Shown one piece after another: positions 1 to 7,467 of a stretch of 21,793 nt of DNA. Both the position numbers and the translations under genes were made by a program. The DNA comes from Candidatus Saccharimonadota bacterium (GTDB lineage Bacteria > Patescibacteria > Saccharimonadia > Saccharimonadales > Nanosyncoccaceae). The notes under the pieces were generated by a model. The model ran no database searches. It was not told where the DNA came from and saw only the letters and a program-made list of their open reading frames with translations. Positions within the stretch are counted from its first letter, which is position 1; each line of letters begins with the position of its first letter. The DNA lies in assembly GCA_017429465.1 (NCBI GenBank), contig JAFROU010000043.1, positions 1 through 21,793 of the forward strand. The letters are read 5' to 3'.

Positions 1-1268
1 ATAATCTAAATGTGATTTTTGAATCAATCATCAATGATATCCCAGCCACACGCATTGATGAGGATGCTTCTAAAGGTGCACAATTATTAGTGGCCGCTCT
101 CGCTGCCGATAACTATCTTGGCAAATATTGCATTGGCAAAATTGTTCGCGGCAAATTAAAAAAGGGCGAGACCGTTAAAGTTTTGCAAAATGGCACCACT
201 AAATCCGCTAAGATCGACCAAATCTTTACCTACAAAGGTCTTGGCAAGGAAGAAGCCACTGAAGTTTTGGCTGGCGACATCGTAGCTTTAACCGGCGTCT
301 CCTCCGCCAACATCGGTGACACTATCGCTACTGGCGAAAATCCAGAAGCCTTGCCAACTATCGAACTTGAGCCACCAACTCTTAGTATTTATATTGGGCC
401 AAACACTTCGCCACTCAAAGGTAAGGAAGGTGAATTTACCACTTCTCGCCAAATCGCTGAACGTCTAGAAAGGGAACTCGAAACCAACATTGCTCTTAAA
501 ATTGAACCAGAAGGTCTTGGCTACAAAGTTTCTGGTCGTGGCGAATTACACTTATCCGTTTTAATTGAAACTATGCGTCGCGAAGGTTACGAGCTCGAAG
601 CCGGCCGCCCAGAAGTTGTCTACAAAGAAATTGACGGTGTTAAATGTGAACCAATTGAGTCTTTGACTATCGAAGTTGAACCAGAATTTGTCGGTGCCGT
701 TTCACAGGAGCTTGGAATCAGAAAAGCCGAACTAAAATCTCAAGAGTTAACATCCGCCGGCTCTACCCGCTTTACTTATGAAATCACCACCGCTGCTTTA
801 ATTGGCCTTCGCAATAACTTGCTTACCGCTACGCGCGGTACCGCCATTATGTCTTCTATTCCATATGGCTACAAGCCAGTTGATACTAAATACAAACCAG
901 AACGTAACGGCGCCTTAATTGCCTTTGAATCTGGTGTCTCCACCGCCTACGCTCTTGATGCCGCCCAGGCTCGTGGAACGCTTTACATTCCACCGCAAGT
1001 TGCGGTCTATCAAGGTATGATTGTCGGTCTTTCTAATAAAAAAGAAGATATCGACATCAATATTTGTAAAGAAAAACAACTTACTAACATGCGTACACAC
1101 GCTAGTGACGGCGCTATCCAATTAACGCCTTATACTCAACTTTCGCTCGAACAGTGTCTCGATTTTCTACTAGATGACGAACTACTAGAAGTTACGCCAA
1201 AGAATTTGCGTCTCCGCAAACGCCAACTCGATCCAATCAAACGCAAGCGTGAGAATAGGACCTATTAA
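1..1268 (+). CDS. typA: Translational GTPase TypA/BipA, 5'-truncated by the window edge
   Basis: Ribosome-associated GTPase of the EF-G/LepA superfamily, involved in stress adaptation and 50S assembly. The frame is open to the left edge with no stop (codons from base 3), so the GTG at 12 is internal and the N-terminal G domain lies upstream. Roughly 420 residues remain. They cover the end of the G domain (IFESIINDIPAT), the beta-barrel domain II, the EF-G III and V-like domains, and the BipA-specific C-terminal domain. Diagnostic motifs are RGTAIMSSIPYGYKP, NGALIAFESGVSTAYALD, NICKEKQLTNMR and DDELLEVTPKNLRLRKRQLD, all close to the family pattern. The stop overlaps the tatD start by one base (TAATG), which implies cotranscription and translational coupling. 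Confidence 0.95.
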   Translation, partial: NLNVIFESIINDIPATRIDEDASKGAQLLVAALAADNYLGKYCIGKIVRGKLKKGETVKVLQNGTTKSAKIDQIFTYKGLGKEEATEVLAGDIVALTGVSSANIGDTIATGENPEALPTIELEPPTLSIYIGPNTSPLKGKEGEFTTSRQIAERLERELETNIALKIEPEGLGYKVSGRGELHLSVLIETMRREGYELEAGRPEVVYKEIDGVKCEPIESLTIEVEPEFVGAVSQELGIRKAELKSQELTSAGSTRFTYEITTAALIGLRNNLLTATRGTAIMSSIPYGYKPVDTKYKPERNGALIAFESGVSTAYALDAAQARGTLYIPPQVAVYQGMIVGLSNKKEDIDINICKEKQLTNMRTHASDGAIQLTPYTQLSLEQCLDFLLDDELLEVTPKNLRLRKRQLDPIKRKRENRTY

Positions 1269-2005
1269 TGTTGGTTGATGCTCACTGTCATCTGCACGAC
1301 CGCGAGTTCTTCACTGAAGAGCAGGCGGCAGAATTCCTAAAAAATGCCGAAAAAAATGGCGTTAAAAAAATTATTTGTATTGGTACCGATCCAGAAGATT
1401 CTTTGAACGCTAAAAAGTATGCCGAAGCCCATAAAAATGTATACTGGACTTATGGTGTACACCCAGGCAATACCGACAAAACCACCGATTTCGAAAAAGC
1501 TTTAAAAGCTAACCAATCTTCTAAATTAGTTGCGATTGGCGAAGTGGGGCTTGATTACCATTATGGCGAAAACCATGAAGAGCAAATCAAACTTTTCCGC
1601 GAGATGTTAGACTTGGCTGCCAAATTTGACTTACCAGTTTCGTTCCATATTCGCGAAGCATTTGATGATTTTTTTGAGATCATCAAAGACTATCCCACCA
1701 TTCGCGGCGTAGTCCATTCCTACTCGGATAACAAAAAGAATTTACGCAAGATTTTAGAAAACACAGACTTCTACGTGGGTGTAAATGGCCTCGCGACTTA
1801 CAGCACTTTGCCAACCCCGCCACTTGAAAAAATCATCTTAGAAACAGATGCGCCATTCTTGACACCGGTCCCAAATCGTGGTAAAATAAACGAACCTGCG
1901 TATATCAAAGATATCGCACAATTTTTAGCAAATAAGTTGGGAGTTTCTGAGGCAGAAGTCGCAGAAAAAACTACTGAAAATGTCGCAAGCTTGTTCGGAA
2001 TATAA
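1268..2005 (+). CDS. tatD: TatD-family metal-dependent deoxyribonuclease
   Basis: TIM-barrel metallohydrolase of the TatD family. Members are two-metal 3'-5' exonucleases acting on DNA or RNA, implicated in DNA repair and quality control. At 245 residues it has about the usual length (255-265). Metal ligands are visible: H6 and H8 in DAHCHLH, E92 in GEVGLDYHYG, H127 in VSFHIRE, H150 in VVHSYSD and D194 in LETDAPFLTPVPNRGK. The H150 motif is VHSYS rather than the common HCFSG, a mild variation. It starts by TAATG overlap with typA, with a weak purine-rich AGGA about 7 bases upstream. The exact substrate cannot be read from sequence. The paralogue names ycfH and yabD refer to the same family. 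Confidence 0.93.
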   Translation: MLVDAHCHLHDREFFTEEQAAEFLKNAEKNGVKKIICIGTDPEDSLNAKKYAEAHKNVYWTYGVHPGNTDKTTDFEKALKANQSSKLVAIGEVGLDYHYGENHEEQIKLFREMLDLAAKFDLPVSFHIREAFDDFFEIIKDYPTIRGVVHSYSDNKKNLRKILENTDFYVGVNGLATYSTLPTPPLEKIILETDAPFLTPVPNRGKINEPAYIKDIAQFLANKLGVSEAEVAEKTTENVASLFGI

Positions 2006-2132
2006 AATTCCAGAGACTCAAAAAAAGAAGCCGATCGCTAGCAATGCTGATGACCGCGCGGTTTTTGAAGAGTTAAACGCTATTGCTGAGGAGATTGAAA
2101 AATGCAGATTAACAGCCTACTCAAAAAAATAG
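1980..2132 (+). CDS. Possible small 50-residue protein between tatD and the next gene
   Basis: This reading frame fills the gap of about 95 bases between tatD and the gene at 2102. It begins at an ATG inside the last codons of tatD (26-base overlap) and ends 31 bases into the following gene. The predicted 50-residue peptide is charged. It has a Lys/Pro-rich front (PETQKKKPIAS) and a likely amphipathic helix with Glu/Ala/Leu spacing (FEELNAIAEEIEK). No SD was found before its ATG, so it would depend on coupling from tatD. In its favour: it uniquely explains the gap, and its composition resembles a real helical protein. Against: it is short, overlaps genes at both ends, and I recognise no family. 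It could simply be untranslated spacer. Confidence 0.4.
   Translation: MSQACSEYKIPETQKKKPIASNADDRAVFEELNAIAEEIEKCRLTAYSKK
2088..2093 (+). promoter_or_regulatory. Shine-Dalgarno site (GAGGAG) for the 126-residue protein
   Basis: GAGGAG lies eight bases before the ATG at 2102. It fixes that start and shows that genes inside operons here use SD-led initiation, unlike the first genes of leaderless units. Confidence 0.7.
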
Positions 2133-2482
2133 CTCCCCTCACCAAAAAGAAAACTGGACCAGTCGTTCAATATCAGTTGCCGTATGCCCAATTGATTAAT
2201 GCTGAATCTTTTTATGGTCGCACAATTTTTGGACCAATTCCGGCCGGACACCAACGCGAGTTTTTTGAACAAACCAAAAATGTTTGGGTCTGGTATGAAA
2301 GTTGGACCGAGCAAGGCGTCAAAAAGGAATCTACCATCCGATACGAGGTTCGTCCAGACGGAGTCTACAAAAAGCCACTTGGTGGTAAAATCCGCCGCAT
2401 TTATGGCGATGAACTTGATAATTTTCGCATGGCCGCCCTCACTTATTTGAAGCTCATCAAAGCCAACCTTTATCATAAATAA
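2102..2482 (+). CDS. Conserved-looking hypothetical protein, 126 residues
   Basis: I do not recognise this protein. It has a basic N-terminus (a Lys-rich stretch at residues 8-17) and no signal peptide or transmembrane helix. The middle is aromatic-rich (VWVWYESW around residues 60-67), followed by alternating beta-like segments (IRYEVRPDGVYKKP) and an ending helix with LTYLKLIKANLY. The pattern suggests a small soluble alpha/beta protein. The start is well supported by GAGGAG at 2088-2093, eight bases before the ATG. It is the last gene of the typA-tatD unit: a new promoter sits immediately downstream at 2489-2497. An antisense frame covers nearly the same span but has no start signal and looks like a shadow. 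No function is proposed. Confidence 0.75.
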   Translation: MQINSLLKKIAPLTKKKTGPVVQYQLPYAQLINAESFYGRTIFGPIPAGHQREFFEQTKNVWVWYESWTEQGVKKESTIRYEVRPDGVYKKPLGGKIRRIYGDELDNFRMAALTYLKLIKANLYHK

Positions 2483-2488
2483 TCTGCG

Positions 2489-2497
2489 TGCTATAAT
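2489..2497 (+). promoter_or_regulatory. Extended -10 promoter, TGCTATAAT, leaderless unit
   Basis: TGnTATAAT whose last T is followed by six bases and then the ATG at 2504. Transcription starting seven bases after the hexamer would begin on the A of the start codon. No convincing -35 box or SD is visible. Confidence 0.75.
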
Positions 2498-2503
2498 TAA
2501 AGC

Positions 2504-2917
2504 ATGAGCAAAGTCGTAAAACGTCTTTTGATTGGGTTAGGTGTTATTATTGGACTTGCTGCCCTTGTTGTGGGCGGTTTTTTTGGCGCTCGCTTTATTG
2601 ATACTTTAAATCCATATTCACACATGAACACTCAAGAATATTTAGCTTCAGTTGGTACCTGGAAGCGCGAAGATGCTGATCTCGTAATTTGGAAATTTAA
2701 TAAAGATGGCACCGGCCAAATTACTGTCAACGGTGGCGAAAAATATTACGATACCACTTGGTATATTGATGCAGACCACTTAATCATTAACACCGTCTGG
2801 CTCTACGAGAAGAATGACAGCTATCCACTAACAATCGACAAGGAAAAAACTACCTTCACTATCGACGAGGGAACTGAAGAAGAGCCGAAACCGATTACCT
2901 TTGTAAAAACTGAATAA
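2504..2917 (+). CDS. Single-pass membrane protein with a lipocalin-like/DUF5640-like external domain
   Basis: A 137-residue protein with a basic start (MSKVVKR) and one strong hydrophobic helix at about residues 8-30, rich in Gly, Leu, Ile and Val. A soluble outer domain of about 105 residues follows. That domain is beta-rich and contains GTWKRED, a WKFNKDGTGQITV hairpin and further strands ending in ITFVKTE. The GTW...F..DGTG pattern resembles small extracytoplasmic domains such as DUF5640 and lipocalin-like proteins; this likeness is from memory of the pattern only. The helix most likely acts as an N-terminal anchor (N-in, C-out), since there is no lipobox cysteine. It has its own promoter with a predicted leaderless start and stands alone: the next unit begins with another promoter at 2921. 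Function unknown. Confidence 0.8.
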   Translation: MSKVVKRLLIGLGVIIGLAALVVGGFFGARFIDTLNPYSHMNTQEYLASVGTWKREDADLVIWKFNKDGTGQITVNGGEKYYDTTWYIDADHLIINTVWLYEKNDSYPLTIDKEKTTFTIDEGTEEEPKPITFVKTE

Positions 2918-2920
2918 AAA

Positions 2921-2929
2921 TGTTATAAT
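2921..2929 (+). promoter_or_regulatory. Extended -10 promoter, TGTTATAAT, for iscS-mnmA
   Basis: TGnTATAAT ends six bases before the ATG at 2936, so the transcript should start at or next to the start codon (leaderless). No SD is present before the ATG. Confidence 0.78.
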
Positions 2930-2935
2930 ATATTC

Positions 2936-4072
2936 ATGATTTATCTTGATCATGCCGCTGCAACACCCGTGAGCGCCAAGGCCCTAGAAGCGATGACGCC
3001 GTATTTTGCTGAACAGTTTTTTAATCCTTCTGCTGCCTATCTACCAGCCAAAAAAATACGCGAGGCTTACGAAGATGCTAAAGCTCGTATTGCTCATTGT
3101 ATTGGTGCCAAAGGTAGCGACTTAGTAATGACTTCCGGTGCAACTGAAGCTACTAATCTCGCCTTTACCATCGTGACCAAAAAATGTCTCTATCTAGCTA
3201 CCGAGCACGATTCTGTACGTAAAATTGCGGAGAAGCATCACGGTACCGCCATCAACGTTGACCACACCGGATTAATTGATCTAAAAGATTTTCGTTCTAA
3301 ACTAAATGACGAAATAGAATTAGTCTCGATTTCGCTTGCAAATAATGAAATCGGCACCATTCAACCAATTGCTGAAATCGCGCAAATTTTACGTGATGTC
3401 AAAATGGATCGTTTAAAACGCGATGTAACTACGCCAATTTATCTACATAGCGATGCTTCGCAAGCCCTTAATTTAATTGATATTAGCGTTGCTAGGCTCG
3501 GCGTTGATTTAATGACTTTAAATGCCGCCAAAGTTTATGGGCCAAAAGGCGTAGGTGCTCTTTACGTTGGGCACGGCATAAAACTACAACCAATTTCTTA
3601 CGGTGGCGGTCAAGAGCGTGGCCTACGTTCTGGCACCGAAAACGTTGCTGGCACGATTGGCTTTGCCGTGGCTTTTGAAGAAGCTAAAACCCACTTGAAT
3701 GGCAATCGCAAAAAGTATGAGAAACTATCAAAAATTCTTAAAGACGAACTTAGAACTGCTGCAATTGAGCCAATTTTTCTTGGCAACAAAAAGCATCAGC
3801 TTCTAAATTTTGTGCCAGTTTGTTTTGCTGGACTCGATGCCGAGCGTTTAATCTATAAACTCGAAGACCAAGATGTCTACGTTTCAACCGGTGCCGCCTG
3901 CGCCGCATCAAAAGGCCAAAAATCTCATGTTCTAACTGCCATTGGTCTAAGCGAGCAAGAAATTGCTGGCTCTTTGCGTATTTCTTTAGGCGCTTTGAAT
4001 GATGAAGAAAATGTTCTAGCCGCCGCTAAAATCATCAAACAAGTCATAAAGGAAGAACATGACCGCAAATAA
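2936..4072 (+). CDS. iscS: Cysteine desulfurase (IscS/NifS class)
   Basis: PLP enzyme that removes sulfur from L-cysteine to give alanine and an enzyme persulfide for tRNA thiolation or Fe-S clusters. It has 378 residues, close to the family norm. Visible hallmarks are the N-terminal YLDHAAATP, SGATEATNLA (phosphate-binding region), H91 in ATEHDSV (stacks on PLP), NNEIGTIQPI and SDASQA. Also visible are the PLP-binding K199 in NAAKVYGPKGVGALY, RGLRSGTENV, and the sulfur-carrying C322 in STGAACAASK. All catalytic residues are intact. The residue before the usual HK pair is changed (AAK instead of xHK). The gene overlaps mnmA by 14 bases and no iscU or regulator is nearby. This suggests a dedicated donor for MnmA, as for the YrvO-MnmA pair of Bacillus. 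It may serve Fe-S assembly as well. Confidence 0.93.
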   Translation: MIYLDHAAATPVSAKALEAMTPYFAEQFFNPSAAYLPAKKIREAYEDAKARIAHCIGAKGSDLVMTSGATEATNLAFTIVTKKCLYLATEHDSVRKIAEKHHGTAINVDHTGLIDLKDFRSKLNDEIELVSISLANNEIGTIQPIAEIAQILRDVKMDRLKRDVTTPIYLHSDASQALNLIDISVARLGVDLMTLNAAKVYGPKGVGALYVGHGIKLQPISYGGGQERGLRSGTENVAGTIGFAVAFEEAKTHLNGNRKKYEKLSKILKDELRTAAIEPIFLGNKKHQLLNFVPVCFAGLDAERLIYKLEDQDVYVSTGAACAASKGQKSHVLTAIGLSEQEIAGSLRISLGALNDEENVLAAAKIIKQVIKEEHDRK

Positions 4073-5093
4073 AACTGTTTACCTCGGCATGTCCGGCGGC
4101 GTCGATTCTTCTGTCTCAGCCGTTCTTTTAAAAGAGCAAGGTTACAAGGTTGTGGGCGTTTATATGAAAAACTGGAGCCAGGATTTACCTGGCATGAAAT
4201 GTCCATGGGCCGAAGATCTAGCTGATGCTAAACGCGTAGCAGTCAAACTCGATCTTGATTTTGAAGTCTGGGATTTTGAAAAAGAATATAAACAAAAAGT
4301 AGTTGACTATATGCTAGCCGAGTTTAAAAAAGGTCGCACGCCAAACCCAGACATTATGTGTAACCAAGAAATCAAATTTAAACTCTTTTACGAAATTGCT
4401 CGTGAACGTGGCGCTGATTACATTGCTACTGGACATTACGCTAAAACCGACGGCAAAAACCTTCTCCGTGCCGTAGACGAAAATAAAGACCAAACCTACT
4501 TCCTATATCGCATTTCAAAAGACGCTATCGCCCACACTATTTTTCCAATCGGCGACATGAAAAAACCAGACGTTAAGAAACTTGCTAAAGAGCGTGGACT
4601 AGCCAACGCTTACAAAAAAGAATCGATGGGCGTATGTTTTGTAGGCGAAGTCGGCATGAAAGATTTTTTGAAAGAGTACATCGACGTAAAACCAGGCGAA
4701 ATTCGCGACGCCAAAACCGACCAAGTTTTGGGCTACCACGAGGGCGCGATTTTTTACACTATTGGCCAACGCCACGGCCTATATGTGGGTGGCGGTTTGC
4801 CATACTACGTTGTAAAAAAGGATTTAGAAAAGAACGTTGTTTACGTTTCGCAAAATTTAAATGACAATCATTTATGGACCAAAAAACTATTATTAGAAGA
4901 CGTAATTGATCGTTCTAACGGCAATACTAAAAATGTGCTCGTGCGTTTGCGCCACCGCGCTCCACTTGTTGAAGCTACTTTTGATGGACAAAAACTGGAG
5001 TTCAAAGAACCAATTAAGCGCCCAGCCGCCGGTCAGTCTGCCGTAATTTATGACGGCGAAATTTGCCTTGGTGGCGGCATTATCTCAGAGTAG
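4059..5093 (+). CDS. mnmA: tRNA-specific 2-thiouridylase MnmA
   Basis: ATP-dependent enzyme that thiolates U34 at position 2 in tRNA Lys, Glu and Gln, taking sulfur from the desulfurase encoded just upstream. It has 344 residues, slightly short of the common 360-370. The PP-loop ATP site is MSGGVDSSVSA at residues 11-21. The catalytic cysteines are C101 in NPDIMCNQEIKF and C193 in SMGVCFVGE. Other family motifs are YIATGHYAK, DQTYFLYRI, FYTIGQRHGLYVGGG, and a C-terminal beta-barrel ending in GQSAVIYDGEICLGGGII. The ATG lies inside the end of iscS, with AAGGAAG just upstream, so the two are translationally coupled. A terminator hairpin follows the stop directly, making mnmA the last gene of the unit. 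Confidence 0.95.
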   Translation: MTANKTVYLGMSGGVDSSVSAVLLKEQGYKVVGVYMKNWSQDLPGMKCPWAEDLADAKRVAVKLDLDFEVWDFEKEYKQKVVDYMLAEFKKGRTPNPDIMCNQEIKFKLFYEIARERGADYIATGHYAKTDGKNLLRAVDENKDQTYFLYRISKDAIAHTIFPIGDMKKPDVKKLAKERGLANAYKKESMGVCFVGEVGMKDFLKEYIDVKPGEIRDAKTDQVLGYHEGAIFYTIGQRHGLYVGGGLPYYVVKKDLEKNVVYVSQNLNDNHLWTKKLLLEDVIDRSNGNTKNVLVRLRHRAPLVEATFDGQKLEFKEPIKRPAAGQSAVIYDGEICLGGGIISE

Positions 5094-5128
5094 AAAAAAG
5101 CGGCCCGAAGGCCGCTGCGATGGTTTTT
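5094..5128. terminator. Bidirectional intrinsic terminator between mnmA and the convergent membrane gene
   Basis: A 7-bp G+C-rich stem (AGCGGCC, 5099-5105, with GGCCGCT, 5110-5116) and a 4-base loop. Read on the minus strand the loop is UUCG and the stem is followed by six Ts (complement of 5094-5099), a textbook terminator for the minus-strand gene. Read on the plus strand the loop is CGAA and a T5 run comes seven bases later (5124-5128), so it is weaker but probably also ends iscS-mnmA. Confidence 0.88.
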
Positions 5129-5450
5129 AAGCGCCAATTTGAAGATAGTAACTATATCCAACGCAAAAGATTGAAAAGAAGGCTAGTCCCGCCTCAATTA
5201 GAGTTCCCGGTGCATGAGTGTCTAGATCGAAGAGCGAGAGCATGAAAGAAATATGAAGAGACAATAAAATGCCTATTTTTGCATAGCCAAAGTTATTCCA
5301 GCCGGTCAGATTTAACAGCACGGCGTAAATAACCACCATTGGCACAGTAATGTAGGCAATTAGTTTTGCGTATTTCTTTTGCTCGTTCCATGCTCCGATA
5401 CCGGAGATCAAGACGATTGCTAGCCAGAGTCCAAACCTTACATGATACAT
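5127..5450 (-). CDS. Small four-helix integral membrane protein of unknown function
   Basis: A 107-residue, very hydrophobic protein with about four predicted transmembrane helices (near residues 5-22, 28-48, 55-75 and 83-103) and short polar loops such as NEQKKYAK and DLDTHAPG. I recognise no family. The start is unusually well supported: GAGGAGGGG (complement of 5456-5464) sits five bases before the ATG. A promoter with a recognisable -35 box lies about 60 bases upstream, leaving a leader of roughly 55 bases. This contrasts with the leaderless units around it. The gene is monocistronic, converges on mnmA across a shared terminator, and diverges from alaS, whose promoter region overlaps its own. 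Two other frames in this span are shadows. Confidence 0.82.
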   Translation of the reverse strand: MYHVRFGLWLAIVLISGIGAWNEQKKYAKLIAYITVPMVVIYAVLLNLTGWNNFGYAKIGILLSLHISFMLSLFDLDTHAPGTLIEAGLAFFSIFCVGYSYYLQIGA

Positions 5451-5455
5451 ACTTA

Positions 5456-5464
5456 CCCCTCCTC
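5456..5464 (-). promoter_or_regulatory. Strong Shine-Dalgarno site, GAGGAGGGG
   Basis: The longest anti-SD match in the window, five bases from the ATG at 5450 on the minus strand. It decides the start of the small membrane protein and confirms that this lineage retains SD-led initiation. Confidence 0.85.
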
Positions 5465-5509
5465 AAAAAATGTATATTTGGCACCCTTTTAAAGTACAAC
5501 CATAATAAA

Positions 5510-5537
5510 ATTATACTATAAAACTACAAAAAATCAA
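5510..5537 (-). promoter_or_regulatory. Promoter TTGATT-16-TATAAT for the minus-strand membrane gene
   Basis: On the minus strand TTGATT (5537-5532) and TATAAT (5515-5510) are separated by 16 bases. The -10 has no TGn extension, in line with use of a -35 box. The predicted start near 5503 leaves a leader of about 50-55 bases that carries the strong SD. The -35 is a few bases from the alaS -10 on the other strand, so the two promoters may interfere with each other. Confidence 0.65.
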
Positions 5538-5541
5538 GTTA

Positions 5542-5550
5542 TGGTATAAT
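5542..5550 (+). promoter_or_regulatory. Extended -10 promoter, TGGTATAAT, for alaS
   Basis: TGnTATAAT ends seven bases before the alaS ATG at 5558. The predicted transcript is leaderless or has at most one extra base. No SD is present. Confidence 0.78.
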
Positions 5551-5557
5551 ATTCTGC

Positions 5558-7438
5558 ATGAACGCAAATGAAATCCGACAAAAATATTTAGATTTTCAAG
5601 TTAAGAAAGGGCACAAAGTTATTAATCCAGCCCCGCTCGTACTCGAAAACGACCCAACAACTTTATTTACTGGTGCTGGTATGCAGCCACTCTTGCCTTA
5701 TCTGCTTGGCAAAGAGCATCCAGATGGTAAACGCCTAGCCGATTCACAGCCTTGTATGCGCTTGCAAGATATCGAAGACGTTGGTGATCCGCGCCACACT
5801 ACCGTGTTTGAAATGCTCGGCAACTGGTCTTTAGGAGACTATTTCAAAGAAGAACAAATTCGCAATTTCTTTGAATTCTTAACTAAAGAAGTAGGTCTAA
5901 ACCCGGAAAACATTTACGTTACTTGTTTTATTGGCAATAAAGAATACGGCATTCCAAAAGACGATGAAGCCGCTGCTATTTGGCAACAAGTTTTTAAAGA
6001 AGCTGGTATTGATGCCAAAATCGCCGAAATCGGCACCGCCGAACAAGGCGACATGCGTGGTATCAAACCAGGTGAACGCATCTTCTTCTATGACGATCAT
6101 GAAAACTGGTGGAGCCGTGGTGGTGCCTGTGACTCAACGCCAATTGGCGATCCATGCGGCCCAGATTCAGAAGTGTTCTATGATTTTGGTGAAGACAAGC
6201 AGGACGTTGCCAAATATGGCAAATCTCACCCAGCCTCAGATGGCGCTCGCTTCATGGAAATCGGCAACTCCGTCTTTATGCAGTATAAGCGCGAAGCGGA
6301 TGGCTCATTTAGCGAATTAGAAAAGAAGAACGTCGACTTTGGCGGCGGCCTTGAACGTATTGCCGCTGCAGCCATTGGTAGTTTTGACGTCTTCAAAACC
6401 TCTTTAATGTTACCAATTATTGAAAAACTCGAGCAGATTTCACATAAATCTTACGATCAAAACACTGACGAAATGCGCATTATCGCCGATCATTTACGTG
6501 GTGCTTATTTACTAACTGCCCAAGGGTTAGTGCCTTCTAATAAGGCTCAAGGATATGCATTGCGTCGTCTCATTCGCCGCGCTATTCTACGTGCACTAGA
6601 CCTTGGCATTTCGCAAAACTTCCTTTCGGAAACCTTACCAGTCATTGCTAAGAATTATGAATCTTTGCCAGATTCAATTTTGACTAATCGTAGTGATGCA
6701 CTTGCCGTGATGGAAAAAGAAGAAAAAGCATTCCGCCAAACCCTTAATCAGGGTCTCCGTGAACTTAGAAAACTTTCCGCTACCGGCGAGGTTTTAACTG
6801 GTACAGATTTATTTAAACTACAAGACACCTACGGCTTCCCACTAGAATTATCTGTGGAAGAAATCTACCGTGAAGGCGTGCAGCTTTCAGAAGATTACCA
6901 ACAAGAATTTGAGAATGCTTTGAACGAACAGCGCGAACGTAGTAAAACCGCTTCAAAAGGCATGTTCAAAGGTGGACTTTCCGATACTTCCGACGCTACC
7001 GTAAAGTATCACACAGCTGCTCATTTACTACTAGCCGCTATGCAAAAGCACATCAATAAAGAAACCATGCAAAAAGGCGCCAATATCACGCCAGAACGTC
7101 TGCGCTTTGACTTTTCTTCAGACCACAAGCTCACGCCAGAAGAATTAAAGACTCTGGAAGACCAAGTCAACGAATGGATTGAACAAGATTTACCTGTGGT
7201 ACATGATGATTACGATAAGAATTACGCCAAAGATACACTGAAGGCTCATGGTCAATTCTGGGATCGTTATCCAGACAAAGTTACTGTTTATACTATTGGC
7301 GATACTAAAACGCCAATCTCTCGCGAAATTTGTGGTGGCCCACACGTTGAACACACTGGCATGCTCGGCAAGTTTAGAATCAAGAAAGAAGAATCTTCCT
7401 CTGCTGGCGTTCGCCGTATCAAAGCTATCTTAGAGTAA
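5558..7438 (+). CDS. alaS: Alanyl-tRNA synthetase, short form lacking the C-terminal C-Ala domain
   Basis: Class II synthetase that charges tRNA-Ala with alanine. It has 626 residues against about 870 in typical bacteria. The N-terminal catalytic core is complete, with motif 1/2 region sequences (FTGAGMQPLLPYL, DVGDPRHTTVFEMLGNWSLG) and motif 3 in FGGGLERIAA. A helical tRNA-binding domain follows (LRRLIRRAILRA). The editing domain carries all four zinc or catalytic ligands: H485 and H489 in HTAAHLL, and C592 and H596 in CGGPHVEHTG. The protein ends about 30 residues later, at VRRIKAILE, where the linker to DHHA1/C-Ala would start. The stop is clean and the next gene has its own promoter 15 bases on, so I see a genuine short protein, not a frameshift. 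C-Ala-less enzymes have been described in CPR bacteria. Confidence 0.95.
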   Translation: MNANEIRQKYLDFQVKKGHKVINPAPLVLENDPTTLFTGAGMQPLLPYLLGKEHPDGKRLADSQPCMRLQDIEDVGDPRHTTVFEMLGNWSLGDYFKEEQIRNFFEFLTKEVGLNPENIYVTCFIGNKEYGIPKDDEAAAIWQQVFKEAGIDAKIAEIGTAEQGDMRGIKPGERIFFYDDHENWWSRGGACDSTPIGDPCGPDSEVFYDFGEDKQDVAKYGKSHPASDGARFMEIGNSVFMQYKREADGSFSELEKKNVDFGGGLERIAAAAIGSFDVFKTSLMLPIIEKLEQISHKSYDQNTDEMRIIADHLRGAYLLTAQGLVPSNKAQGYALRRLIRRAILRALDLGISQNFLSETLPVIAKNYESLPDSILTNRSDALAVMEKEEKAFRQTLNQGLRELRKLSATGEVLTGTDLFKLQDTYGFPLELSVEEIYREGVQLSEDYQQEFENALNEQRERSKTASKGMFKGGLSDTSDATVKYHTAAHLLLAAMQKHINKETMQKGANITPERLRFDFSSDHKLTPEELKTLEDQVNEWIEQDLPVVHDDYDKNYAKDTLKAHGQFWDRYPDKVTVYTIGDTKTPISREICGGPHVEHTGMLGKFRIKKEESSSAGVRRIKAILE

Positions 7439-7452
7439 CCTCTTGCCAACTG

Positions 7453-7461
7453 TGGTATAAT
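7453..7461 (+). promoter_or_regulatory. Extended -10 promoter, TGGTATAAT, for the FtsA-like gene
   Basis: TGnTATAAT ends six bases before the ATG at 7468, only 15 bases after the alaS stop. Leaderless start predicted. There is no terminator between alaS and this promoter, so read-through from alaS is also likely. Confidence 0.77.
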
Positions 7462-7467
7462 AGTACC

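Noticed and set aside
2117..2476. A 119-codon antisense frame opposite the 126-residue protein
   Set aside because: No SD or promoter at its start; the plus-strand gene has a good SD and fits its operon. It looks like a shadow frame.
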